From Cranoglanis bouderius (lineage: Eukaryota > Chordata > Actinopteri > Siluriformes > Cranoglanididae), in NCBI GenBank assembly GCA_023630585.1, contig CM042540.1:17514574-17578573 (forward strand): a stretch of DNA of 64,000 nt, written 5' to 3'. How positions within the stretch are numbered: the first letter of the stretch is position 1; every line of letters starts with the position of its first letter. The notes under the pieces are model-generated. The model was not told the origin of the DNA, made no database searches, and worked only from the letters and a program-made list of their open reading frames with translations. Made by a program: the position numbers and the translations under genes. Positions 13,835 through 29,200 of the stretch are shown here, one piece after another.

Positions 13835-14330
13835 CTCTGTTCTATTCAGTTGTTTTATTATGTGTATCTGAAAAGTATTGAGTAGTTCTGCTGGATCAAA
13901 GGCATCTCTGAACTATCTCAAGCACACTTCCCCTGCACTCCTTTCCTGCTGTGCATGCTGAAAGCTGTCAACTACTACCGGTTCAAATGGTCAAGTTCGG
14001 TGCCGGAGATGCCCACCGCTCACGCCTATGAGAAACACGAGCCTCCTCCTTCAGCAGGACAAGCTAGAGGAGGAGAGAGACAGGAGAAGACGGCCACCGG
14101 AAATCGCTGACTGGAGCAAGGCCAGCAAATGTCTTTCACAGAGCCCTGGTGCTCAGATAGCATGTCTTCTCCATTAGCAAGTTTTGTTCTGACGCGCTAA
14201 AGCTATGTCATTTTCTCCTCTCTTTTACTGGTATTTTGGTGTCACCTTCAGCCAAGCAGGATCTGAGTGGCTTTTGAATGACTCCTCCTGTTTTTAAACT
14301 GCCTGTGACTCGACACTAGGATCCCACATG

Positions 14331-14333
<3 letters not shown>
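9650..14333. other. unique intronic sequence, no gene seen
   Basis: The sequence is complex and no open frame shows family resemblance. A GC-richer patch at about 10330-10470 contains GCGGCCGC at 10439-10446, which is unusual in this AT-rich intron. A run of 29 T lies at 13803-13831. Blocks near 10330-10660 and 12580-12830 look evenly composed and may be regulatory, but nothing proves it. Confidence 0.55.
13803..13831. repeat. poly(T) run
   Basis: There are 29 consecutive T bases. No retroposon body or target duplication is visible next to it, so it is reported as a simple repeat and not as a reversed poly(A) tail. Confidence 0.95.

Positions 14334-14405
<72 letters not shown>
14334..14405. 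repeat. (GT)n microsatellite
   Basis: A perfect TG/GT tract of about 71 bases. The minus-strand His-Thr frame over it is an artefact. Confidence 0.97.
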
Positions 14406-14408
<3 letters not shown>

Positions 14409-16435
14409 CCTGCACTGTGAGTGACATTACATTGGGATGAACCCAGGGGGCAGCCAGTGACCTTGATCAGGGCTTTGTCATCTTTATGGGGGTGTTGAGA
14501 GGAATACGCCAGGGCCAGCAGCACAGGACCCCAGCTTAAAAAAGGCAGAAGGAAGGGTGGAGTGTGCAGCCTTCTCTCTCACACTGCATAGAACTCTTAC
14601 AAATGAGCAAACCTTTTTTTCTTCTTCTTCTTTTTTTTTTTACAGGAGGAGAATAGAATAATGTCAGTGGTACAGTTTCCCCTTCGAGGCTCAGTGCAAT
14701 GCTGCCACCAGTGGTCAGGAGGAAGTCCTGTTTTTCTTTTTACTGATCCCCAAGCCAAAACGGGTTAGAAAGCTGATCGACCTTGCTTTAAATCATTCAT
14801 CTAGATTTGACTGCGGAAAGGTTTTAAACGAAGCAAAAATATTATTGAACAAAACTGTCTATGAAACATAATGAAACTATATTAAATCAATACTCCGTTG
14901 TTTTTTCGAACTAATCTATGTCTAGTGCATCTGTAGCATGTTGTTATTAACACAAACAATAATTTAACACATTTCCTTGTACTGAGAAAACAGAAACCAT
15001 GTTTGTGAAACACTCTTATAATTGAAGTCTAAGAGCGGTTGGGGCACTAAATGAGCATTTATGTGAAACACACATTATTGTAGAACACCTTCATGAATTC
15101 TTCAGTCAATGGTATTTGTAAATTAAGCTCCAAAACTGTACAATTTACTTTTTCAGGCATAAGAATTTGTGCCAGATGTGGTGATGTGTTTTGAACGTAG
15201 TCTGTGTAGCTTAAAGTAAACACAAAAATGCCTCTGTTTCCACCTGGTTGTGCATGAATACAACTAAACCTTAGGGAGAAACAAATGTGAAAAACGTTCT
15301 CATCAGACCTTTAGAGTGTAAGGGTTGTAGTTTTGTTTACATACACGCTGCCAGTGTAAGGTTTTTCAACACCAAACAAAATGATACCTAAATCTTTGTG
15401 AAACTAACTGCTTACTCTCTTAATGGGACTCTAAACGAGTGCTTTATTAAAGGCAGACGCATTTGGTGGGTAAAACTGTTAAGCCTAGAGATAAAACACT
15501 CGTCGACATGCCAGTAACGTAAATATGTGGTGTGACACAAGTGTCCATTTAGAGTGATAAAGATTTTGGCCTTTTCTGAGAAGATTAGTTTTAGATTGTT
15601 CAAATAAAACAATTTCTAACATTTTTCCACTTCAAATAAAATTATTTTTAACATGTTTCAGTGAACATTTAAAAATAAACGTTTCTTGATTCAGACATAA
15701 CTGTTCCTTGTGTAGATATTAAAATGATCTGAATTAATGTATTTTATTTATGAAAAAATTATGGAATGTTTGAAGATGTTTTAAATCAGAAACAGGATGC
15801 CTCAATTAATATACAGTAGTCCTGTTAAAAAAAAAAAAACAACTCAATTTCTTTTTAAAGTTTAGATTTTTTTTTTTCCCCTTTTCTCCTGACAAATAGG
15901 CATGTAAGACAAAACTTATTTTTAAAGAATGTGTGGTGCTCATGTGTGTGTACATGCTAAGCCTTTCATTATAGGTCAAGAACAGGTTTTCCTGTCTTTT
16001 CTCAGTCCAGGGAAATGAATAAGAATGATTTTTTTTTAGGGTTAATTCCATGTGCATTACGGACGCAGTGAATGAAGTTTACACTGGAATACCACTTTAA
16101 GTAGTTGCTAATTGAGTTCTTTGTGGATGTTTTTAACTCAGCAACGTTTGCTTGGTAAACCTGGTATTATGTCATTCTTATTTCTTTCCCTCTCGGAGCA
16201 CCTAGTCTATACTCAGAAGATATACATTAGGAAGTATGCATTCAACGGGAGTGTGTGAATGTTATCACATGTTCAGTGCTGAAAATGTAGCATCACTCCA
16301 CAAGTCCATATTTGTTTCTTCCTCCTCTGGGAAAAATGTAAGCTGTAGGCTATCGTTTCATATACATCATAATTTGTGCGCTTATTTATTTTGAGAGAGA
16401 TTGGTTACGCGTGAGTTTGAAGTGTGGATGAGAAG

Positions 16436-16437
<2 letters not shown>
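14406..16437. other. unique AT-rich intronic sequence, nothing recognised
   Basis: There is no coding signal and no transposon end. Short A and T runs occur near 15829-15840 and 15870-15880. Frames are short and frequently stopped. Confidence 0.5.

Positions 16438-16518
<81 letters not shown>
16438..16518. repeat. compound (GT)n(GA)n microsatellite
   Basis: About 65 bases of TG repeat pass straight into about 17 bases of GA repeat. Frames through it are Cys-Val or His-Thr artefacts. A (CA)n tract on the same strand follows at 16659. Confidence 0.97.
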
Positions 16519-16658
16519 TTGTGTGTGTCTGCTTGCTTGGGTACATATCCATGTGTTCGTGCTTGCTTGTGTGTTTCTGGGAGCCGGGCCCAGTCCTCAG
16601 CGAGAGACTGTGATGTGTGTGCGGAAGTGTGAGGGATAAAAGGAGAAGAGTAGGGGTC

Positions 16659-16684
<26 letters not shown>
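16659..16684. repeat. (CA)n microsatellite
   Basis: Thirteen CA units. It is complementary to the (GT)n tract 140 bases upstream, so the two could pair as a long-armed hairpin in single-stranded DNA or RNA. Confidence 0.95.
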
Positions 16685-16689
<5 letters not shown>

Positions 16690-17651
16690 CACCCCCTCGC
16701 CAATCCAGCGTCCAGACAGCATGTGTGTCTGCCCCTTTCCCAACAGCTCGGCAACTAAACCGCCTTGACCTCCTCACCTCTCAACTTTACTTGAACTTCA
16801 GAGGAGAGGTTGTAGAGACGGCATGCGGGACAGAGACGCTTTGTGAGGGATCAGTCGTCTGTTCTATTAAGAGCAGAAGTTTCATAAAATGGAAAAGCAA
16901 TATATATTTAATGCTAGCAGCAAAGACATGCATAGAATTGTCTGTTACTTGTTCAAGCTGTACCCATTATGTTTAAGTACACATGTTTGAGTGAAGCTCC
17001 ACCTCTGGAGTCATGTTGTAGGATGGCTCAGCTGTGTAGTGAAAGTGAGAGAATGAGGGGTTTCTTCAAGCTTATATGACAGTGCTGATTCTTTTTGTCT
17101 AACGGAAAGTTGTTCAGATTCACTGCATTTTGTGTGAGGAATGTCACATGGTATGTATTGTGTGCATACAGTGAGCATATTTGTGGAGAGGTATTGCTTT
17201 ATTATAGGGTGAGCCTAGAAATGTTTATCCATAAAGCATTTGTTCACAGAGAAATGTGATGTAATTAATAAAGTCTCTCAGACATTTATTATCTGTTATA
17301 TTTAATCACACCGTGTTGTTACCTAGTTGGACAGTGCCTGTGTTTTAGGGATATGTTATAAGTATAAGTGAGATTTCAGGTTTTGTGTGTGTGAGAGAAA
17401 GAGAGAGAGAGAGAGAGAGAGGCTGGTCATTCAGGCGTAAGTGTTATGAGGTGGCAGGCAAGGTGCATTATTCCTGGATTGGTGGTCTGTTAGGCACTGG
17501 AGCTGTTTTCTTACTCTTGTACCATTAACAGACTGTATCTGCACTCTTGCCTTGGGCATCGTTGGCAGGAGACTATGCTCTTATCATTAACTACTCACTA
17601 TACATAAGAGAGAGAGTGTGTGCATTTCCACTTCCAGAAAGTGCTGTACAG

Positions 17652-17656
<5 letters not shown>
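16685..17656. other. unique intronic sequence with a short (GA)n tract
   Basis: No gene is seen. A GT-then-GA repeat lies at about 17385-17422. The remainder is AT-rich unique sequence without a transposon signature. Confidence 0.5.
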
Positions 17657-17739
<83 letters not shown>

Positions 17740-17755
17740 GTATATGTGTATTTAT

Positions 17756-17850
<95 letters not shown>
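17657..17850. repeat. compound (TA)n(CA)n(TA)n microsatellite, about 194 bp
   Basis: About 66 bases of TA repeat are followed by short interruptions with TG, then a CA tract at 17756-17776, then about 75 bases of TA repeat. The two TA arms are self-complementary and could extrude as cruciforms. All frames over it (Ile-Tyr or His-Thr repeats) are artefacts. Assembly length here should be treated with caution. Confidence 0.97.
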
Positions 17851-18032
17851 CACCAATGTTTAAGAACATTTAAGGCTTCCACCAAAGTGACAGACCAGAG
17901 AACCCTTTAGGGTGATAGATGGAACCCCTAAAAGTGTGTATACGAGTAGATCCCCATAGGCTGATAGCAGACCACACCTCATTTCTCATCAGGATACTGA
18001 AGCATTAACCTGTCTCCCTCCATCTGCCCATG

Positions 18033-18036
<4 letters not shown>

Positions 18037-18063
<27 letters not shown>
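18037..18063. repeat. (TG)n microsatellite
   Basis: About 27 bases of uninterrupted TG repeat. Confidence 0.93.
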
Positions 18064-18067
<4 letters not shown>

Positions 18068-19132
18068 ACAAGTGCTGGTATGTACTTTTTCACAGAAGTA
18101 ACTGTGGCCTTCCTGGTAGTGTAGCGTTGAAGTCTGGGCGAGGTGTCCGGGTTGAGCTGGATCAGTAGCCTGTGCTAAGCTCTGAGCAGCACTGGAATCG
18201 GGTTGGTTGATACCAAAGAATTCAACACAGCAGATTATTCTTCTGAGTAATATTGTCAGGAAAAGTCCCTGAGCGAAATGTGAGCTGCAAAGGGGAACTT
18301 CAAACACAGCAGCTGTTGAGCATGGCAGGTCAGCTGGCGGTCATGAGCTGGCGTGAATGCTCCGGTCTCATCAGCACACTTTCACCCTCTCATAACCTCC
18401 CGTGTCCGTGTATTTACCATTCCCTCTCTCATCAACACTGAGAATGAACCTTTTTAGAGCTGAGGAGCTAGGGCAAAGAGACGGAGAGAGATGAAGACGT
18501 CACCAGGGGCAGGCTGAGAGGTGGCGAAAGGTGGGCAGCACTTGTTTTGGCATGTGGCTCTGAGACCTTGCCATGTGTTAGGGGAGAGCTGTGTGTCAGC
18601 ATATGCCGGGGTAGTTCTGAGTTCGTGGGTCAGGGGGGTCGCCTGTGACAGAGAGGCCACCTGTAGACCCTCTGTGTGTGTGGGCCAACCATTCTCCTTG
18701 CCAGGCAAGTTAAAGCTCATATTTACCCTCCTGGTCTGATCAGAGAAGGAACGGGGCAAGATGGTCACCTACCCAGGAGGAGCTAGCTTTTCAGAGCTAG
18801 CGAGTGTGTGTGCAAATAGGGACAAGCTGCTGGACTGGACACCATGCTAGTAACCTTATCCTTCCCTGCTCCTCCCTCAGGCCTCTCCTAAATCAGAGCC
18901 CAAGCTGCAGGCGGCTGTGTGGCCCCAGGCACTGTGCACTCTCTGCCTCTTCAGCTATTAGCACAGTGCCAAAGTGTGTGTGTTTATGACAGAGACAGGG
19001 AGATTATGACCTCTTCAGTTGAAATCTCAGCCTCTTTGCCTAGCCGTCCCCTCCTGTGCATTCGCCACGCTGGATGACGTTCATAGCTGTAGGCAGCTTG
19101 GCCTGCTGTGTGGTGGTTACACAGAGATGCCA

Positions 19133-19135
<3 letters not shown>

Positions 19136-19163
<28 letters not shown>
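19136..19163. repeat. poly(T) run
   Basis: 28 consecutive T bases without a recognisable retroposon next to them. Confidence 0.95.
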
Positions 19164-21656
19164 AGCCACTGAGGATTAAGAGCTTGGAAGATTACATTTT
19201 ATTAGATTTTTTTTGTTGTTGTCTTTTTGGTGTAATCTTTAGCCTGTGTAGGTAGTCTGCAAAAGGGTGACAAGGAGACACGGAAACTAAATATTAAAAC
19301 AGCTGGGCTAGCAGCTATCAGATGTCCTTCGAAAGCTAGTCTGTGCAAAACATTACCGAGGCCTGGGGACACATCGAGACGTTCAGAGGGCAAATTTTTC
19401 TCTCTGTCTGCTTTGGAGTCTTCTCACCCTTTCATATCCATCCAGAGAGTTGGCCTGTCCTCTCTTCTTATCCATCCACCATCTGGGCTTCTCCATCCCT
19501 CCTTCTTTGCTTTTTAAGCACTCCATTTTAATGTAGGAAGCTATTGTGAGGAAAACAAAACACAGAAACTCACAAGTGTTACGCCAATAACTTAATCAGT
19601 TTCACTTACATACCAGACAGTCATCTGTGTGACTTGTTGGGACACCACTCACTTTTGTTCCCCATAAGATTTGCTACAAATATGCCTTAGCACAAGTGTG
19701 TGTTGTGGAAGACTGTCTTTACTTGGTATGGAATTATAAATATATAGTGCTGATGCTTGCTTGACCTGAAGTCCGATAGACTACTGGATTAGACTAATTA
19801 GACTGTTTCACTTAATATAAGACTAATTTGACCTTGTAAATCTGTCTGTGGTCACTGGCTTTTGTCTGGGTGACTTTTTGGCCAGACTATAAGACCTTCT
19901 CTAACCTGGAAGGAAGTTAGAGAAGATTACACATTCTCATTGTTTCCTTCAAAAAGCTTATTATAAAAGTATTTGATGGATTGGAAAGGATATTCAGGCC
20001 CAGATCAAGCGCCTTCACTTTTCTTCGAACCAGAGGCCAGCTGCCTGTTACCTTGCCTTACAATTAAGGCTCACCTATTTAATCCCCCACAGAAGGATTG
20101 AATTAGTGTGACAAATCCTGGGGTCACAGTGCAGTAGCATGTGTGAAGTGCTGTTTCTCACTGGCTCCACAAAGACTGCCAGATCTAAGCTTTTTTTTTT
20201 TTACTCTTGGATAATTGGATTCACAGCCTCTGTCTCCTCTTTCTTCCCAAATTAAAATCCTCATCCATGTGCTTACTGAGGTAGAATGCAGCATTTAGGC
20301 TCATGGTCTGATGGATTAGAAGTGACTGCCTTAATGAGTATATGAGACTGAACTTGTGCCCCATTGGTTATCTGGTTTTAGGTCAGTCTGTTCACCATTC
20401 TGACTGTGGCAGCAGGGTGCTGTCCATTCAGAAGCCCACACATCGGGGCTGAGTGTGTTTTGACGGCTTAGCACTGATGACTTCTCTGGCATGGGTTACA
20501 TCAGACGACTACTCATGTCCTTGAGGCTGCAAAGAGTGGGAAGTCTGCCTGCCTCGTCAGCGTGACTAGCTGCATTCGTATTTACACAGTGGCTCATGGC
20601 ATTTGGCAGCAATCCATATGCTCTTAAATTTATTTTTTATCTCTGACCTCCATGTCATGGAGAGGAATAAATCCCAGTGAAAGGACTTGAGGTCTGGGCT
20701 ACAGTTGTGATGGTAATCACATTTCACACTATTTGAGGACCAAGGACAAACTGTAAAACGTTGTTTTCCAGGTGTTTGCTTTATTATGAAATACTATGCT
20801 GATAACAGGAGACAAAAGCTACCATTTGCCTTTATAACTCTAAATGTCTCTCAGGAGAAACTAATTTTTCTCTCTTCATCTCTTCCTTATGCATTGACTT
20901 TCAAAACTGTCCTCCTCTGCCTCTCAGCTAGTGGATGTGTGGACCACCTAACCAGCTCCATTTGCTCAGATTTATTTAGAGGGGTTTAACCTGGCAGCCT
21001 TTGTAAAACAGACATCCTTTAAAGGCTGCCGAGGCTACGTTGCTTCTCTTAAAAGCCAGGCCTGTACTTGGTGCATCAGAAAACAAGAGGCGAACACTGA
21101 TAGTCCTTGCCATTAGACACGGCCTCATAAAGAAGCCTTGGCTTTAGAGCCACTCTGAAGATAATTGTGCAATTAGCAAGGAAGATTGTAGAGTGCTTTG
21201 ATCAGGCAGCAGCATGCAACTCATCAAGATATCATAGCACAGTTTCCAGCACAGACAGCTTGGATTCTGCTTGGATTCTGAGTGGACATCCGTATCCATG
21301 TTATGTGCTTATTTTAGTGGGAGGAAGGGGTCAAAAAGTCTACGTAGAGCCCAGCAACAGTAAAATTGCTTCTTTCATCTGCTGCTTTCAGGGTTATATT
21401 ACTAAACAATAATAAAACTTTGTTTAGAGTTTAAGTTACTGATGGGTACCAAATGCTCCACAAATTACTGATGAGAGGTAAGGAGTAATTCCCAGAGGAA
21501 GAGACTCTGAAAAAGAGAGAAAGTGTCAAGAAAACTTTAGATGGTAAAGCCAGAAGTAGACTGAGAGATTCAGAAGTCACTTTGATTGAGCAGATTGGTT
21601 TGTCTCTCCAGACCCACTTCCGGACGAAGGAAAGTCGGAAAGACTGTTATGAAAAG

Positions 21657-25923
<4,267 letters not shown>

Positions 25924-25936
25924 CGTGTGTGTGTGT

Positions 25937-25967
<31 letters not shown>

Positions 25968-25975
25968 AGTGAGTG
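25924..25975. repeat. (GT)n microsatellite with a CT interruption
   Basis: GT repeats are interrupted once by CT near 25941 and end in GAGT units. A (CA)n tract follows about 200 bases downstream at 26175-26206. Confidence 0.95.
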
Positions 25976-26174
25976 TGACGCTGATCTGAGCAATGTGTCC
26001 TGGGCTGGTGCTGGGCTGTGGGGAGGACGCCAGGCTGTCTCCAAGCTTAGAGGCCCTCCCCAAAAGAGGAAGAGCGCTCCATAAATCAGGCCAGATTAGA
26101 GGGGCCGCTGGGCCGTGCTCCGCACGCTGCACTGCTTAATGTCAGAGCCCAACCAATGGCTTAAACATCTCTCT

Positions 26175-26206
26175 CACACACACAAACACACACACACACA
26201 CACACA
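26175..26206. repeat. (CA)n microsatellite
   Basis: About 32 bases of CA repeat with one AA interruption. It is complementary to the GT tract at 25924-25975. Confidence 0.93.
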
Positions 26207-29200
26207 TTCTCTGACTTGCCTTGCTTCCTCTGTTTCACGCTCTTCATCTCTCTTCGTCTGTCTGTTTTGTGCTCCTTCCATTCCCTGTCTCATGTTCTTC
26301 ACTGAATCGCATGAACATATAATGAAACAAGAAGGAAAGGGTTTGAGGATGAGAGAAAAAAAGATCTTTCCAGTAACAACACGCAAAAGAGACAAGGATG
26401 AGATTTACAAAGTAGCTGTTTTGTTACATGGCTGAGACAAATCAGAGCCTGCAAAAGAGACATACAGCAGTTCTGCTCACACTCACACTGCCTGAACAAA
26501 GAAGCCTGCATGTCATTGCTGCTCTCGTGGAAAAACATTGTCACAACACACAGTCTTAAATGTTCTCTCCTGCTTGCTCTTTCTAAGACACATGCGTAAG
26601 TGCTCGGTCTGCCTCTGTCTTCCTCTCACATGCATTTTCCTCACATTCATGCTCTCTATCACACTAACAGACTGTCATGGTCATAATGAAAAACATAAGT
26701 GTCAAGCTACAGTCTTTGCCACTGTTAGGTATAGTGCGTGCTTTGTAATTAGCTATTGTTTTTTTTTTCCCCCTTCAACCACTATGGGACAGCCATTTTT
26801 TGCCTGGTGACCATATGTGTTTTGAAAATCAGAACATTAGTTTTATTTTGTGGTGTCCAGTAACCAAGCTAAGCTGAACTGCACTGTGCTGAGAGTGAAT
26901 GTTATGTAATGTGCTAACAATCGAAATGCGTCAAGCCAGAGTGCCTCGTCATCCTTGTGGATATTGTCATTGTAAGACGTGTTGGACATAAGGTTATTTG
27001 TCTGTGGATTACTCACATGTTTTTTGCCACTTCAAACAAGAACTCCAGAGTGTGCTGGGGCTTGGTTTGTATGTGGGGTGCATTTTATAGAGTGGTGTAA
27101 TACAAACATTAGGGTGGAGATCACCACAGATCGGGGGGAAAATGTTATGGGAATCCTCTGTACTGTGCGGCTGAAACAGTTTTAATTTTCTTTCACTGCA
27201 TATTTGTATTCCATTTCTTGAGCATCAAAAGGATATACAGTTTCTAGCTCGGTCAAAAGAAGAGAGAATGTTCTTTTTCATGTTGGGTCATGAGGATCGC
27301 TGCTCCACATAATTTTCCAGCAATCTAAAACTCTTGACATAAAGTAATGGTTTTCATGTTGTTCTTTCCTATTTTGGGTACGAAAACCAGATGGTATTAT
27401 AGTGCTGGCTCGCTAGCGTTTTCACTCCATATTTTAGTTGTAATTATATTTTGACAACTTTTGTTTTCCTTCACAATCCAATTATAGTTTCCAATCCTGT
27501 CATAATTATAGCTCATATTGTAATAAAAAGTGCTTTGCATCTTTGAGAGAAAACCAGAGGAAATGTGAATGTGAATTCAGGCCAAGGCAAGCACTAGGAG
27601 CGGTAACCTCATGTCTCTGCTGTCAGATACGTGTTGGCCATTATACACAGCCAAAGCCTTTTTTTTTGCAGTCTGCCTGTTGTGCAGAGTGAAACCTCTG
27701 TCTCTCTCGCATGCTTTCCTTCTCAACTGCTTGAGCCTGTACTGATTGTGGTGTAGTTATCACAATACACTCTCTGAAGGGCCATGGGAACAGCACATAG
27801 AGAAAAGTCACAAAGATGAGAATCATTAAAAATGTTCAGTCGTAACACCCTCCCACTCTTTATTTGGTCACAGGGAAAGTATCGATCCTCATCTTCCCAA
27901 AGTTATTTATAATTGAAGATAAACAAGGAATGCACATATGCCTGGGAGATGAGTGAACTGGGGGAGCTTTGGTGGGCTTTTTTTTTTTTTTTTTAGTCTT
28001 CAGGGAAGTTCTGAAAGGGGAGGGATTCTCATTATTAGACAGAAAAACACAAGAAGTGACACCAGCCTGCGTAACGTGGGAATGGCTGTGTTTGCATCAA
28101 GAACGTAACACATCCTATTATTATCCCAGTCTGTGTGACAGCTCTGACCAGAGCTGCCCTTAAACACACTGAGCTGTCTGAGGAGAACAGAAACTTCCGC
28201 TGTCCATATACACACACCAAGGCCAGGCCATTCCCAAAACTTACAGCCTTTATGGGAACAGTTAAATATAGCCTTTTGACAGCCAAAGAACACATAATAA
28301 TCAATGTAGCTGAGCAATAATTTGTCCCATTTTAGGATGGTCTGGCTAATTTGTGGAAGCAATTTCAGCCACTTCGTTGAAGTTGAGGAAGAAAAACTGG
28401 CATCATTACTGGTTCAGTTCTGGGAATTTCATGCGAGAGTTGATTAGCCAGATCCATAAACTGTTGTTCTGCCTAAAACAGATTTTTCATAGTATTCCAG
28501 CCTCAGGAACTGTAAAAAGAGATTAGACCAGACCTTTTGATGGGAGATGTGTGCAAAAGTGTGGTGATCCCATGATACTCAAGGTTAACAGGAGCTCTCA
28601 GCAGCTGTCAACAGGACTTCTACCTAACTGTTCTACTTTCTCAAGCGTAGAACTAACCTTCTCCTTTACCCTTCTTTCATCAACAGGCAAAGCTAATGAC
28701 TTTGTTCAGAGCTCCTCATGAGGGTTGGTAGAGGCTCTGATGATATATGGCATTTTCGGGTGGTTTGACACACAGGTCACTTTCCGTTATCACCTGTAAG
28801 CCGGTTTAGTGGCACTGACTCTCGTGCTGCATGGGCTAAAACCATCACCATGTGTAGAATTACAACAATTAGCCTGTGATTTGTGTGGGAGAGAGGCCCA
28901 GGGCAGTAGACCACCCAAAAACTACCACTGGCGTGAGAGCTTAGCACATTTTGGCCGAGTTGTAATTCAGTAATACATATTTTCTCTCAATGTATAAACG
29001 TATTATGCTTTTTATATCCTACATGCCTATGCATTTCTGGCTGTAAGACTTTTCATGAGCAGTGAGAAATGTTTTGCAGCAAATGTTTTGGTGTGCCAAA
29101 GACACACAATTCCTGTTCTCTGCTTTGGATGACTGAAGTCAGGATGCTTCTGGATTTACTAAACAGATGACATAAAACAGGCAGAACATGTGAGCAGAAT

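Larger units (their letters stand above)
17851..21659. other. unique intronic sequence, no gene seen
   Basis: Contains a (TG)n tract at 18037-18063 and a T run of 28 at 19136-19163. The segments 18120-18470 and 19960-21150 are evenly composed and free of recognised repeats. No open frame shows family resemblance. A tiny tandem duplication of 'cttggattctg' is present near 21260-21280. Confidence 0.55.

Noticed and set aside
17547..17910. Overlapping frames of about 80-108 codons encoding Tyr-Ile and His-Thr repeats on both strands
   Set aside because: They are translations of the TA/CA microsatellite. The same holds for frames at 7376-7785, 14294-14524, 16382-16777, 21577-21950, 25785-26132 and 41676-41927.
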